This document shows, piece by piece, positions 1 through 6,245 of a DNA stretch of 9,819 nucleotides; positions within the stretch are counted from its first letter, which is position 1; every line of letters starts with the position of its first letter. The stretch spans positions 1-9,819 of the forward strand of contig JAIDFD010000285.1 of NCBI GenBank assembly GCA_029054485.1, written 5' to 3'. The notes below the pieces were generated by a model, which saw only the letters and a program-made list of their open reading frames with translations, was not told the origin of the DNA and did no database searches. Source of the stretch: Clostridia bacterium (GTDB taxonomy: Bacteria; Bacillota; Clostridia; Christensenellales; Borkfalkiaceae). Both the position numbers and the translations under genes were made by a program.

Positions 1-82
1 TGTCAGTATCTGTATTTCCATTAGTCAGGTTAATACAGTAAACGGCTGTAAGAATAGGTATAATTTCTTTTGTGTTTTTCAT
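1..82 (-). CDS. Partial unknown CDS, N-terminal 27 residues only
   Basis: An open frame starts at the ATG at 82-80 and runs off the left edge of the window. The visible residues begin MKNTKEIIPILTAVYC, a short basic start followed by a mostly hydrophobic stretch, which could be the beginning of a membrane or exported protein, but too little is visible to say. A TAAGGAG ribosome site overlaps the stop codon of the preceding gene (ending at 96) and sits about 9 bases before this ATG. That spacing suggests translational coupling, with the two genes in one transcript. The family is not recognised. Confidence 0.6.
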   Translation of the reverse strand, partial: MKNTKEIIPILTAVYCINLTNGNTDTD

Positions 83-95
83 TTTCTTAAACTCC

Positions 96-422
96 TTATA
101 AAACTTTTTTGAACCAAACGTAGTAGGTAGTTTCGATAGTTTCAAGTACTTCGTAACTGCCTTCTTTGTTTTCGTCGCTGTCGTGGTCAACTGATTTGAA
201 AACGGGTACATTGGTGTATATTACGTCAACGTAACCTTTAAATTCGTCGGTTTTACCGAATACGGGTTTGCATTGTTCGGAAACGCCTTCAAATACTCTG
301 ATGTACGGTTTACCTTTGCTCGAAAGCGCAGGTATGAGTAAGTTACCTTCTGACAGATAACCAACACCTTTTAACTTTTCATCTCTGTTCACTTTGCTGA
401 TGCTGTAAACTACTTTTTGCAT
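96..422 (-). CDS. Hypothetical protein, 108 residues, unrecognised family
   Basis: The frame is open upstream as far as an ATG at 530, but I place the start at the ATG at 422-420. An AAGGAG ribosome site (438-433) lies 10 bases before it, and the extra upstream codons overlap a presumed promoter/leader repeat. The protein begins MQKVVYSISKVNRDEKLKG and is mixed charged and hydrophobic, with no signal peptide, membrane segment or cysteine cluster. It has one cysteine. The C-terminal third is rich in acidic residues, then Tyr and Thr, ending YYVWFKKVL. I do not recognise the family. The gene is more AT-rich than the ATPase operon and is followed 13 bases later by another start, so it is probably the first gene of a small operon. 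The region may be accessory, but nothing visible proves mobility. Confidence 0.65.
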   Translation of the reverse strand: MQKVVYSISKVNRDEKLKGVGYLSEGNLLIPALSSKGKPYIRVFEGVSEQCKPVFGKTDEFKGYVDVIYTNVPVFKSVDHDSDENKEGSYEVLETIETTYYVWFKKVL

Positions 423-444
423 TTTTTTCTTGCTCCTTATTTTT

Positions 445-540
445 TGTTTTTTTCGTCTTTCGACAGGCGTATCGTAGCATTGGACGGCGATTAGATTTAT
501 TACGATTAAAAACTCAAACACGGAAGTCAACGGACAAGGA
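445..540. repeat. Left arm of an imperfect inverted duplication (partner 623-680)
   Basis: Read on the minus strand, this segment shares ordered blocks with the plus strand at about 623-680. The blocks are CCGTTGACTTC, then a GCGACGGAC / CGCCGTCCA-like block, then TGCTACGATA, GAAAGAC and AAAAAATA. Roughly 35 extra bases sit between the first and second blocks in this arm. The blocks cover the presumed leader of the small gene at 96-422. The arrangement looks like an old inverted duplication that has since diverged, although a short mobile element's ends cannot be excluded. Confidence 0.45.
471..479 (-). promoter_or_regulatory. Possible extended -10 promoter element for the 108-residue gene
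   Basis: The minus strand reads TGCTACGAT here, an extended -10 (TGn) followed by a hexamer matching TATAAT at four of six positions. It would start transcription about 40 bases before the ribosome site of the gene that starts at 422. No good -35 lies 17 bases upstream. A TTGACT does occur upstream near 520, but about 40 bases away. The same TGCTACGAT, with TTGACT correctly spaced at 17, occurs in the inverted copy at 628-656. This is inference from motif matching only. Confidence 0.25.
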
Positions 541-564
541 AACAGTTTGCATTTTAGGTAAATT

Positions 565-588
565 AAAAAAGCCGAGATTACACCCGAC
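565..588 (-). terminator. Probable intrinsic terminator
   Basis: On the minus strand, GTCGGG and CTCGGC form a six-pair stem (two of them G-T) around the loop TGTAAT, followed directly by six T. Just upstream a 23-codon minus-strand frame ends in KKFAKEFKVVESRV and a TAA at 580-578, inside the stem. It may be the 3' remnant of a decayed gene, but no start or ribosome site remains. The stem is weak compared with the other two terminators in the window. Confidence 0.45.
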
Positions 589-622
589 TTTCTACAACTT
601 TAAATTCCTTCGCAAACTTTTT

Positions 623-680
623 ACCCGTTGACTTCTGCGACGGACTGTGCTACGATAAACGCCCCGAAAGACAAAAAATA
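623..680. repeat. Right arm of an imperfect inverted duplication (partner 445-540)
   Basis: The plus strand here repeats, in order, blocks found on the minus strand at 540-445, and includes the promoter-like sequence described at 628-656. Between the arms (541-622) lies the terminator-like hairpin at 565-588. Otherwise this gene-free stretch (531-810) holds only the two hairpins described next. Confidence 0.45.
628..656 (+). promoter_or_regulatory. Promoter-like sequence TTGACT-17-TACGAT on the plus strand
   Basis: TTGACT (628-633) matches the -35 consensus at five of six positions. A 17-base spacer ends in TGC, followed by TACGAT (651-656), which makes an extended -10. It points right, toward the tRNA terminator hairpin at 703-731, and no open reading frame follows. 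It may be a fossil of the duplication at 445-540, or the promoter of a short non-coding RNA. Only the motif is visible. Confidence 0.3.
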
Positions 681-696
681 TATTTATTTGCGCAAA

Positions 697-732
697 CAAA
701 AAAGCCGTACTATTTATTCAATAGCACGGCTT
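697..732 (-). terminator. Intrinsic terminator of the tRNA-Arg transcript
   Basis: On the minus strand AGCCGTGCTATT and AATAGTACGGCT form a 12-pair stem with one G-T pair and the loop GAATA, followed by six T. It lies about 80 bases after the tRNA 3' end and is the first clear stop signal downstream of the tRNA and, by read-through, of the ATPase operon. Read on the plus strand the same stem is followed only by TTTA, so leftward termination is the better reading. Confidence 0.85.
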
Positions 733-759
733 TATATGATATTAAGTTTTTAAATAAAT

Positions 760-804
760 AATCAGTCGTAACTCACTTGAATTTACAAATAAGTTCGACT
801 GATT
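760..804 (-). repeat. 45-base hairpin just after the tRNA-Arg
   Basis: AATCAGTCG and CGACTGATT pair perfectly. The stem continues through AACTTATTTG and CAAGTGAGTT (two G-T pairs) with a one-base bulge, giving about 19 pairs around the loop TAAATT. It begins 6 bases after the tRNA's CCA. There is no clean T run behind it (TTATTTATTT follows), so it is at best a weak terminator. It could also be a processing or stability element of the precursor's 3' trailer. Confidence 0.6.
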
Positions 805-810
805 ACCTAT

Positions 811-887
811 TGGTGCACCTTAAGGAATTCGAATCCCTAGCCTTTGGTTCCGTAGACCAACGCTCTATCCAGTTGAGCTAAAGGTGC
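811..887 (-). tRNA. tRNA-Arg(ACG), intact, CCA encoded
   Basis: The 77-base cloverleaf is complete. The acceptor stem GCACCTT/AAGGTGC pairs at all seven positions. The D-arm is GCTC/GAGC with GG in its loop. The anticodon arm TTGGT/ACCAA holds the loop CTACGGA, so the anticodon is ACG (851-853 on the plus strand as CGT). The variable loop has five bases, the T-arm carries TTCGAAT, the discriminator is A, and CCA is encoded. Anticodon ACG in bacteria is normally deaminated to ICG by TadA and reads CGU, CGC and CGA. The gene shares a promoter (1122-1150) with the broken copy upstream and is followed by hairpins at 760-804 and 703-731. Confidence 0.97.
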
Positions 888-914
888 GTAAATTGCTATT
901 AAGTTGTATTTGCC

Positions 915-932
915 CCAAAGGCTCGCCTTTGG
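915..932 (-). repeat. Perfect 8-bp inverted repeat at the broken tRNA's 3' junction
   Basis: CCAAAGGC and GCCTTTGG flank two bases. One arm (925-932) is authentic tRNA-Arg sequence (anticodon stem 3' side plus variable loop). The other (915-922) is its inverted copy, standing where the T-arm should begin. This looks like a snap-back or template-switch scar, or like the end of an inserted palindromic element that borrowed tRNA sequence. Confidence 0.75.
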
Positions 933-943
933 TTCCGTAGACC

Positions 944-1061
944 TTCTCGCCAGCCGTGAGGATAACGGCTGCCTCGGTCACCGTTCGCGCGCAACGTATG
1001 CGCTCACTCATCTCGCAACGCCAAAACAGCGCACTGTGCTGTTTTGATACGCGTTGCTCGT
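944..1061 (-). other. GC-rich, hairpin-packed insert inside the broken tRNA-Arg
   Basis: This 118-base segment is visibly richer in G and C than its flanks and is almost filled by inverted repeats. These are a 16-pair interrupted stem at 1015-1057, GCGCA/TGCGC at 989-1003, and CAGCCGT/ACGGCTG at 951-971. No transposase-length frame and no obvious target-site duplication are visible. The dense secondary structure suggests a small non-autonomous palindromic element or a structured RNA. I do not recognise it as a named family, and whether it recurs elsewhere in the genome cannot be seen from here. Confidence 0.6.
1015..1057 (-). repeat. Long interrupted hairpin within the insert
   Basis: On the minus strand GCAACGC pairs with GCGTTGC (7 pairs) and CAAAACAGC with GCTGTTTTG (9 pairs). 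The two stems are separated by a GTAT bulge on one side and capped by a seven-base loop. It begins four bases after the tRNA D-arm homology ends, so the transcribed precursor would present this stem-loop in place of the anticodon arm. Confidence 0.75.
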
Positions 1062-1096
1062 CGCTCTATCCAGTTGAGCTAAAGGTGCGAAAGGGT

Positions 1097-1113
1097 TGTC
1101 GGCACAGCCGACA
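1097..1113 (-). repeat. Hairpin at the 5' end of the tRNA transcript
   Basis: TGTCGGC and GCCGACA form a seven-pair stem around a three-base loop. On the minus strand it begins at or within a few bases of the predicted transcription start (about 1115) and may be a 5' leader structure. Read on the plus strand the stem is followed within two bases by six T (1116-1121), so it would also serve as a terminator for any rightward, antisense transcript. Both readings are inference. Confidence 0.6.
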
Positions 1114-1121
1114 GCTTTTTT

Positions 1122-1150
1122 ATTATAGTAAATAACCTTTTTTTTGTCAA
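1122..1150 (-). promoter_or_regulatory. Perfect consensus sigma-70/A promoter for the tRNA-Arg transcript
   Basis: The minus strand carries TTGACA (1150-1145), a 17-base spacer and TATAAT (1127-1122), an exact match to the consensus in both hexamers and in spacing. The start would fall near 1115, about 26 bases before the broken tRNA copy. The -35 lies 18 bases after the stop codon of the last ATPase gene, with no terminator in between. Strong promoters of this kind are typical of stable RNA genes. Confidence 0.9.
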
Positions 1151-1168
1151 ACGATTTATGCGCAAAAT

Positions 1169-1789
1169 TTACGCTTTACTTTTCACTTTCATAAGACGGA
1201 TTACCGCCGCACGTTCGTTTTCATCGAGTTTTGATTTGATATACTTTATTGTTTCCTGCAACTGCGGAATCATAACATATTCAAGCGCGTTTACCCTCCG
1301 TTTGTTGCGCTCGATTTCATCGGCTAACATTCTCACGCTTTTCTCCACTTCGGCAAGGTGTAAAAGTTTGGGGATTAACGCGCCCGCGCGTTCCACCGAG
1401 TAGTCCGCTTCGCTGGTGATTTCGGGGTAGGCATAGGGCAGTTCGTCCGAGCGTCTTGCGGTGGAAACCGAAATTTTCGGCACTTCCACCCCCATTACGC
1501 TCTGCACCGCGCAATCCGCTTTCACCTCAACCGATGGCATAGCGAAAGCCGCCTCCGCGCTGTAAGGCGAAGTGACGGAACGCGCCACTGAAAAATCTTT
1601 CAGAGTCTTTGAAAGTTCTTTTTCCACCTCGTCGCGCAAGGCTTTATTCTCTTTTATCATAACGGAAAAGCGGCGAATCATCTCGTCCGATTTATCCTTC
1701 AAAAGTTTATGCCCGCGTACAGCCGTATCGAGCCTGCCTTTCAGCTTTTTCATCTCCATACGGGTGGGGTTTACGTTTAAACGAGCCAT
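1169..1789 (-). CDS. ntpD: V/A-type ATPase subunit D (central shaft)
   Basis: This 206-residue protein is the coiled-coil rotor shaft that passes through the A3B3 head and, with subunit F, transmits rotation to the C subunit and K ring. The N-terminus (ARLNVNPTRMEMKKLKGRL, followed by RGHKLLKDKSDEMIR) is the family signature, and the length is normal. Residues about 10-75 and 140-200 are heptad-rich and should form the antiparallel helical pair. The middle (about 75-140) is the more variable globular part. The start follows the B stop codon by 9 bases with only a modest AAGG ribosome site, so coupling to upstream translation is likely. It is the last gene of the operon. No terminator follows before the tRNA promoter. 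Confidence 0.97.
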   Translation of the reverse strand: MARLNVNPTRMEMKKLKGRLDTAVRGHKLLKDKSDEMIRRFSVMIKENKALRDEVEKELSKTLKDFSVARSVTSPYSAEAAFAMPSVEVKADCAVQSVMGVEVPKISVSTARRSDELPYAYPEITSEADYSVERAGALIPKLLHLAEVEKSVRMLADEIERNKRRVNALEYVMIPQLQETIKYIKSKLDENERAAVIRLMKVKSKA

Positions 1790-1798
1790 TTTAAAACC

Positions 1799-3184
1799 TT
1801 AATTTTTATCTTCGTCTTTGTTCAGGTACTTATCAATATACGCCTTACGAATTCTTTTAAGTTCGCTTACGGGCAAAATTTTCAGAAGTTCCCAGCCGAG
1901 GTCGAGCGTTTCTTCAACCGTTCTGTCGGCATCGAAACCCTGATTTATATACAGTTTTTCAAACTGCTCGGCAAACTTTGCATACAGCTTATCGGTGTCC
2001 GAAAGCGCGGCTTCACCTAAAATTGCGGAAAGCTCTTTGCTCTCTTTACCGCTTGCGTACGCCGAGAAAAGCTGGTTCATTGTATCAGCGTGGTCCTCGC
2101 GGGTCTTGTCCCTGCCTATGCCCTTGTCTTTAAGACGGGACAGAGACGGCAAAACGTCTATGGGCGGATTTATGCCCTTTTTATAGAGGTCGCGCGAAAG
2201 TATAATCTGCCCCTCGGTGATGTAACCGGTAAGGTCGGGTATAGGGTGGGTTTTATCGTCCTCGGGCATGGTCAGAATGGGTATCTGGGTAATAGAGCCC
2301 TCGCTGCCGCGAATTCTGCCGGCGCGCTCGTACATAGTCGCAAGGTCGGTGTAAAGGTAACCGGGGTAGCCGCGTCTGCCGGGTACTTCGCGCCGAGCCG
2401 CCGAGACCTCGCGCAACGCTTCCGCGTAGTTGGTTATGTCGGTCATTATAACGAGAACGTGCATACCGCAGTCGAACGCGAGATATTCCGCGCAGGTCAG
2501 CGCCATTCTGGGCGTTGCGATACGCTCTACCGCGGGGTCGTTTGCAAGGTTGGTGAAAAGCACCGTTCTTTCAATCGCGCCCGTCTTTTTGAAGTCATCA
2601 ACGAAATACTGCGCCTCTTCGAATGTAATACCTATAGCGGCGAACACTACCGCGAATTTACTGTCGCCGCCGCGCACTTTCGCCTGACGCGCAATCTGCG
2701 CCGCAAGCTCGGCATGGGGCAGACCGCTCATTGAAAACACGGGCAGCTTTTGTCCTCTGACCAAGGTATTAAGTCCGTCTATTGCGGAAATTCCCGTCTG
2801 GATAAACTCGTCGGGATAATCGCGGGCGGCGGGGTTAATGGGTTCGCCATTGATGTCCATAAGTTTTTCGGGAATTACGGGCGCGCCGCCATCGCGGGGA
2901 TTGCCCATTCCGTCGAACACTCTGCCGAGCATATCCTTTGATACCGCGAGCTGTTGGCTGTGTCCCGTAAATCTCGCCTTTGCCGTGGCGATTTGCAAGC
3001 CCTGCGAATTCTCAAAGAGCTGAACGACCGCTTTGTCGCGGTTGATTTCAAGCACCTTGCCGCGCCTGATTTCGCCGTTAGAGCAGACCACGTCCACAAG
3101 CTCGTTATATTTTACTCCCGATACGCCATCGACCAGCATAAGAGGTCCGACCACTTCGCGTATCGTCTTATATTCCTTAAACAT
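1799..3184 (-). CDS. ntpB: V/A-type ATPase subunit B (non-catalytic head subunit)
   Basis: This 461-residue regulatory subunit alternates with A in the A3B3 hexamer and contributes to the nucleotide sites at the interfaces. It starts [15 protein letters not shown], typical of the family. The degenerate nucleotide-binding loop reads [10 protein letters not shown] (151-160) instead of a Walker A lysine motif, as expected for a non-catalytic subunit. The stretch [17 protein letters not shown] (266-282) is strongly conserved, and the [13 protein letters not shown] region (345-357) carries the presumed arginine finger, Arg350, which reaches into the A-subunit site. The start lies inside the end of the A gene (8-base overlap) with AGGAGG five bases upstream, so A and B are probably translated in equal amounts. 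It is complete, with no anomaly. Confidence 0.98.
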   Translation of the reverse strand: MFKEYKTIREVVGPLMLVDGVSGVKYNELVDVVCSNGEIRRGKVLEINRDKAVVQLFENSQGLQIATAKARFTGHSQQLAVSKDMLGRVFDGMGNPRDGGAPVIPEKLMDINGEPINPAARDYPDEFIQTGISAIDGLNTLVRGQKLPVFSMSGLPHAELAAQIARQAKVRGGDSKFAVVFAAIGITFEEAQYFVDDFKKTGAIERTVLFTNLANDPAVERIATPRMALTCAEYLAFDCGMHVLVIMTDITNYAEALREVSAARREVPGRRGYPGYLYTDLATMYERAGRIRGSEGSITQIPILTMPEDDKTHPIPDLTGYITEGQIILSRDLYKKGINPPIDVLPSLSRLKDKGIGRDKTREDHADTMNQLFSAYASGKESKELSAILGEAALSDTDKLYAKFAEQFEKLYINQGFDADRTVEETLDLGWELLKILPVSELKRIRKAYIDKYLNKDEDKN

Positions 3185-4934
3185 CTTCCCCTCCTGTCAG
3201 TCCTTTCAGTTCGGCGCTCATTTGCTTCAAAATTTCGTCAAACTCTGAAAGGTTATCTTCGGGAATGTATTTTGCCCTGCCTATTCTTTCCTTGCACGCG
3301 CATGAGAGAATTGCATTCATATCCGCGTAATTTTCCAGTGCTTCGCGTGCTTTGCTATCGAACTCGTAAATGAGTTTCAGCATATAAAACTGTTTTTTCA
3401 TCGATGAATAGGTGTCTATATCGTCAAACGCGTTCTGGTGCAGATAGTCCTCGCGGATAATCTTCGCCGTTTCCATTGTCAGCCTGTCCTTTGAAGAGAG
3501 GGCGTCCATACCGACAAGGCGGACGATTTCGTCAAGGGCGGCTTCCTCCTGCAACACCGTCATTACAAACTGGCGGTATATAAAGAAATCCGCGCCCACC
3601 CTTTCATCGTACCAATCCTTCATTTTGTCGGCGTACAACGAGTAGCTTATCAGCCAGTCGATAGCGGGGAAATGGCGCTTGTACGCAAGCGAAGCCGAAA
3701 GCCCCCAGAAAACCTTGACTATTCTCAGCGTTGCCTGCGAAACGGGTTCGGACAAATCGCCGCCCGGGGGCGATACCGCGCCGATTGCGGTGACCGAGCC
3801 CGTTCTGTTGCCCTCGCCCAAAATTTTTACAATGCCCGCCCTCTCGTAAAACTCCGCAAGACGGCTTGCAAGGTAGGCAGGGTAGCCCTCGTCGCCGGGC
3901 ATCTCTTCCAGTCTTCCGCTCATTTCGCGCAGAGCCTCCGCCCAGCGCGAAGTGGAATCCGCCATAATCGCAACGTTATAGCCCATATCGCGGAAGTACT
4001 CAGCAATGGTTATGCCTGTATAAATAGAAGCTTCCCTAGCGGCTACGGGCATATCGGAAGTGTTTGCGATAAGCACCGTTCTCTTCATAATGGGTTCGCC
4101 CGTTTTGGGGTCCTTTAATGCGGGGAACTCGTTTAAAACGTCCGTCATCTCGTTACCGCGCTCGCCGCAGCCAACGTAGACTATAATATCCGCGTCAGCC
4201 CATTTTGCGAGCTGGTGCTGTACGACCGTTTTTCCGCTTCCGAACGGACCGGGGACGGCGGCAACGCCGCCGCGCGCTATGGGGAAAAGTGTGTCCACTA
4301 CTCTCTGACCGGTAATCATAGGCGCCGTTGGCGAGAGTTTTTCGCGGTAGGGACGGCCTCTGCGGACGGGCCATTTTCTCAGCATACAGACGTTGCGTTT
4401 GCCGCTTGGAGTGCGCAGAGTTACAACCGTCTGCTCTATGGTAAAATCCCCCTCTTCAATGGCGGTAACCTGACCGCTCATTCCGTTGGGAACCAAAATT
4501 CTGTGTTCGATAATTTCCGTTTCCTGCACCGTACCCAAAATATCGCCCTCGCCGACCGTATCGCCGACTTTGACGCGGGGCACAAAGTGCCATTTTTTAT
4601 CCCTGTCAAGATGATTGACCGAAACCCCGCGCGATATACGCGAGCCGTACTTGAAATAAAGGGTGGTCAATGGACGCTGTATTCCATCGAATATACCCGA
4701 AATAAGCCCCGGCGCAAGTTCCGCCGAAAGGGGCTCGCCCGTGGATACGACTTCTTCTCCCGGTCCTAAACCCGAAGTTTCTTCATAGACCTGAATGGAA
4801 GCCTTGTCGCCGCGAAGCTCGATAATTTCACCGATAAGCCCCTTATCTGACACGCGCACAACGTCGAACAGTTTGCTGTCCGCCATATCCTCCGCTATAA
4901 TCAGCGGTCCCGAAATTTTTACTGTTTTACCCAT
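3177..4934 (-). CDS. ntpA: V/A-type ATPase catalytic subunit A
   Basis: This 585-residue catalytic subunit hydrolyses or synthesises ATP at the A-B interface. A beta-barrel start (1-70) is followed by the extra bulge domain typical of V/A-type A subunits and absent from F-type beta (about 110-190). The Walker A loop GPFGSGKTV is at 229-237, with Lys235 and Thr236. The catalytic glutamate is Glu258 in GCGERGNEM, and the Walker B strand ends in [14 protein letters not shown] (Asp326). The [12 protein letters not shown] block lies at 391-402, followed by the helical C-terminal domain. Length and motifs are all standard, with no sign of an intein insertion, which some archaeal and yeast A subunits carry. 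A GAGG ribosome site precedes the ATG, 12 bases after subunit F. Confidence 0.99.
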   Translation of the reverse strand: MGKTVKISGPLIIAEDMADSKLFDVVRVSDKGLIGEIIELRGDKASIQVYEETSGLGPGEEVVSTGEPLSAELAPGLISGIFDGIQRPLTTLYFKYGSRISRGVSVNHLDRDKKWHFVPRVKVGDTVGEGDILGTVQETEIIEHRILVPNGMSGQVTAIEEGDFTIEQTVVTLRTPSGKRNVCMLRKWPVRRGRPYREKLSPTAPMITGQRVVDTLFPIARGGVAAVPGPFGSGKTVVQHQLAKWADADIIVYVGCGERGNEMTDVLNEFPALKDPKTGEPIMKRTVLIANTSDMPVAAREASIYTGITIAEYFRDMGYNVAIMADSTSRWAEALREMSGRLEEMPGDEGYPAYLASRLAEFYERAGIVKILGEGNRTGSVTAIGAVSPPGGDLSEPVSQATLRIVKVFWGLSASLAYKRHFPAIDWLISYSLYADKMKDWYDERVGADFFIYRQFVMTVLQEEAALDEIVRLVGMDALSSKDRLTMETAKIIREDYLHQNAFDDIDTYSSMKKQFYMLKLIYEFDSKAREALENYADMNAILSCACKERIGRAKYIPEDNLSEFDEILKQMSAELKGLTGGEDV

Positions 4935-4946
4935 AATAACCTCTTG

Positions 4947-5261
4947 TCAGTCGTTGAATAAAATATCAACGCCGAGCGCGCGTTCCATAGCGCTCTTTAA
5001 AAGTTCTTTGCCGTAATCCGAGCCCTCGCTTGTGGGAACGCTCAACACAACGGGATAAGGCTGTTCGTCAAACCTTTTCAAAAAGCCCGTCAACGGAGCG
5101 TAAAGCTCTTCGGTTACAAATATAATTTTATAGTCTTTGGCGATTTTGCGGATAAGCTCTTTTGCCCTGTCCGCGTTTTCAGCCGCAAACGCCGAAACGC
5201 CCGCCGCCTTGAAAACTGTAATGCTGTCGCCGCTTCCGACTATTGCAATTTTGCCTTCCAT
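4947..5261 (-). CDS. ntpG: V/A-type ATPase subunit F (central stalk)
   Basis: This 104-residue protein is the small Rossmann-like subunit that binds the D shaft and sits between the head and the C socket. It corresponds to ntpG in Enterococcus hirae nomenclature and to subunit F elsewhere. The N-terminus KIAIVGSGDSITVFKAAGV, then the alternating strand-helix pattern with IIFVTEELY at about 46-54, fit the family, as does the size. Its position directly before A is the conserved one. AGGGG lies four bases before the ATG, and the gap after subunit C is 10 bases. No alteration is seen. Confidence 0.95.
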   Translation of the reverse strand: MEGKIAIVGSGDSITVFKAAGVSAFAAENADRAKELIRKIAKDYKIIFVTEELYAPLTGFLKRFDEQPYPVVLSVPTSEGSDYGKELLKSAMERALGVDILFND

Positions 5262-5271
5262 AATTCCCCTG

Positions 5272-6243
5272 TCAAACGGCGCGGAGCCGTCTTTTTATTG
5301 CGCCCTCGTCCATGCCCGCAAGCAGGCATACGAACAAAATCCTCACGTTCGCGTTTTCGGCGCGCCGTCTTAATACATAGTACAAAAAGGGCTGGCTTCG
5401 TTTCAGCGCATACCTGTTTGCAGAAAGATAATCGCACTCCGCATTGTCGCGCATAAGCTCGGCTTCGGTTAAAGGCTTGCCCTCTGCCTTTGCTTCAAGG
5501 CAGGTTTTTAAAAAGTTTGCATATCCCGTGCCGTCTAAAAGCCTTTCTCTCTTTTCGCCGTCCACTTCGAAGAGCGCGTTGATTTTCTCCGCTTTCAGTC
5601 TGCCGCCTGCAACGTAGTTTTTTTCAGCCTGCTGAGCCGACTGCGAGCGCAGTGCGGTGAGGATATTCGTCATATCCGCTTTTTGTGCAAGCAGTTTTTT
5701 AAGAGTTAAATTTTTTGCGCACGACTTTGCAAGGTGGCTATAGAGCGCCTTTTCGAAGATTGCGCCGATTTCCGCGCCCGATACCGTCTTGTCTTCCTGC
5801 GCGAAAAGTTCGTCCGCTTTTTTGCAGGCTTTTTCAAGCTCGCCGCCGAGACTTGAGTACGAGCCGCTCTCTATACAGCGGGAAATTTCCTGAATTTCAA
5901 AAAGTCCCTGCGGCGCGAGCATACCGTCCGCGTCCGTTTGAAGATACCTCGCCTTGAACAACGCCTTTGCGTTGTGGAAGTCGCGGGGAGACAGAAAATA
6001 GCTCTGTTCGGGCGCGCCGCCGTATTCGCGGATAAACCCGTCTATATCGCGCTCATCGTAAGATAAAAGCTTTTCGTAATCATAAACGGTTACCGCGTCC
6101 GCGCCGCGTCCGAAGCCGCTTTCGGTAATTCCGCGGAAAGCTTCTTCAACGCCGACCTCGCAGAGCTTGGATATTTTGCCGCCCAAAAGATTTACTTCCT
6201 TTGCGGCAATAACGCCGTTGGTGTAGTCGTAGCCTTTTTTCAT
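5272..6243 (-). CDS. ntpC: V/A-type ATPase subunit C (rotor socket, subunit d homologue)
   Basis: With the start chosen here the protein has 323 residues. It is the funnel-shaped socket on the K ring that receives the D/F shaft (eukaryotic homologue: subunit d, AC39). Family marks include KGYDYTNGVIAAKEVNLL near the start, the SPRDFHNAKALFKARYL block at about residues 83-99, and a C-terminal ENANVRILFVCLLAG followed by a basic tail. A TTG at 6249 would add two residues, but AAGGG touches it directly. The ATG at 6243-6241 has that AAGGG six bases upstream, so I prefer it. Two bases separate it from the subunit E stop codon, and its ribosome site lies inside the last codons of E. Confidence 0.95.
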   Translation of the reverse strand: MKKGYDYTNGVIAAKEVNLLGGKISKLCEVGVEEAFRGITESGFGRGADAVTVYDYEKLLSYDERDIDGFIREYGGAPEQSYFLSPRDFHNAKALFKARYLQTDADGMLAPQGLFEIQEISRCIESGSYSSLGGELEKACKKADELFAQEDKTVSGAEIGAIFEKALYSHLAKSCAKNLTLKKLLAQKADMTNILTALRSQSAQQAEKNYVAGGRLKAEKINALFEVDGEKRERLLDGTGYANFLKTCLEAKAEGKPLTEAELMRDNAECDYLSANRYALKRSQPFLYYVLRRRAENANVRILFVCLLAGMDEGAIKRRLRAV

Positions 6244-6245
6244 AA

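Larger units (their letters stand above)
915..1088 (-). pseudogene. Broken tRNA-Arg copy interrupted by a 118-base insert
   Basis: Bases 1089-1062 are identical to the intact tRNA's first 27 bases plus one flanking base (acceptor 5' strand, D-arm, base 26). Bases 943-925 are identical to 19 bases of the intact tRNA (858-840) covering the anticodon loop and 3' side through most of the variable loop. Where the intact gene has two T residues between these blocks, this copy has 118 foreign bases (1061-944). After 925 the tRNA similarity stops. The T-arm, 3' acceptor strand and CCA are missing, and an 8-bp inverted copy of adjacent tRNA sequence follows. It cannot fold into a working tRNA, yet it lies between a perfect promoter and the intact tRNA, so it is expected to be transcribed as part of the precursor. 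Confidence 0.85.

Noticed and set aside
423..530. The 36-residue N-terminal extension of the small gene, from the ATG at 530.
   Set aside because: The ATG at 422 has a well-placed AAGGAG, while the upstream one has none, and the extension covers the presumed promoter/leader repeat.
578..645. A short minus-strand frame ending KKFAKEFKVVESRV as a gene.
   Set aside because: It has no start codon or ribosome site and is only 23 codons long. At most it is a gene remnant, mentioned under the terminator at 565-588.
865..1011. A 48-codon minus-strand frame starting ATG inside the insert (MSERIRCARTVTEAAV...) and running through the broken tRNA into the intact tRNA.
   Set aside because: No ribosome site precedes the ATG, the sequence is made of hairpins and tRNA, and the frame ends in the tRNA D-loop. 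I take it as chance, though a search for homologous peptides would settle it.
944..1061. The insert as a group I intron in a tRNA gene.
   Set aside because: Group I introns in bacterial tRNA genes lie in the anticodon loop, are longer, and leave both exon halves complete. Here the insert is before the anticodon stem and the 3' exon is missing.
1097..1121. The hairpin with a T run as a terminator for the ATPase operon.
   Set aside because: The T run follows the stem on the plus strand only. For the leftward operon the stem is preceded by A residues and followed by ACCCTTTCG, so it cannot act as an intrinsic terminator in that direction.
2090..2734. A 214-codon plus-strand frame opposite subunit B, and other long frames opposite the ATPase genes (for example 4215-4769 and 3672-4118).
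   Set aside because: They are antisense to clearly conserved ATPase genes and their translations have no recognisable features. Such frames are common opposite GC-skewed codon positions.
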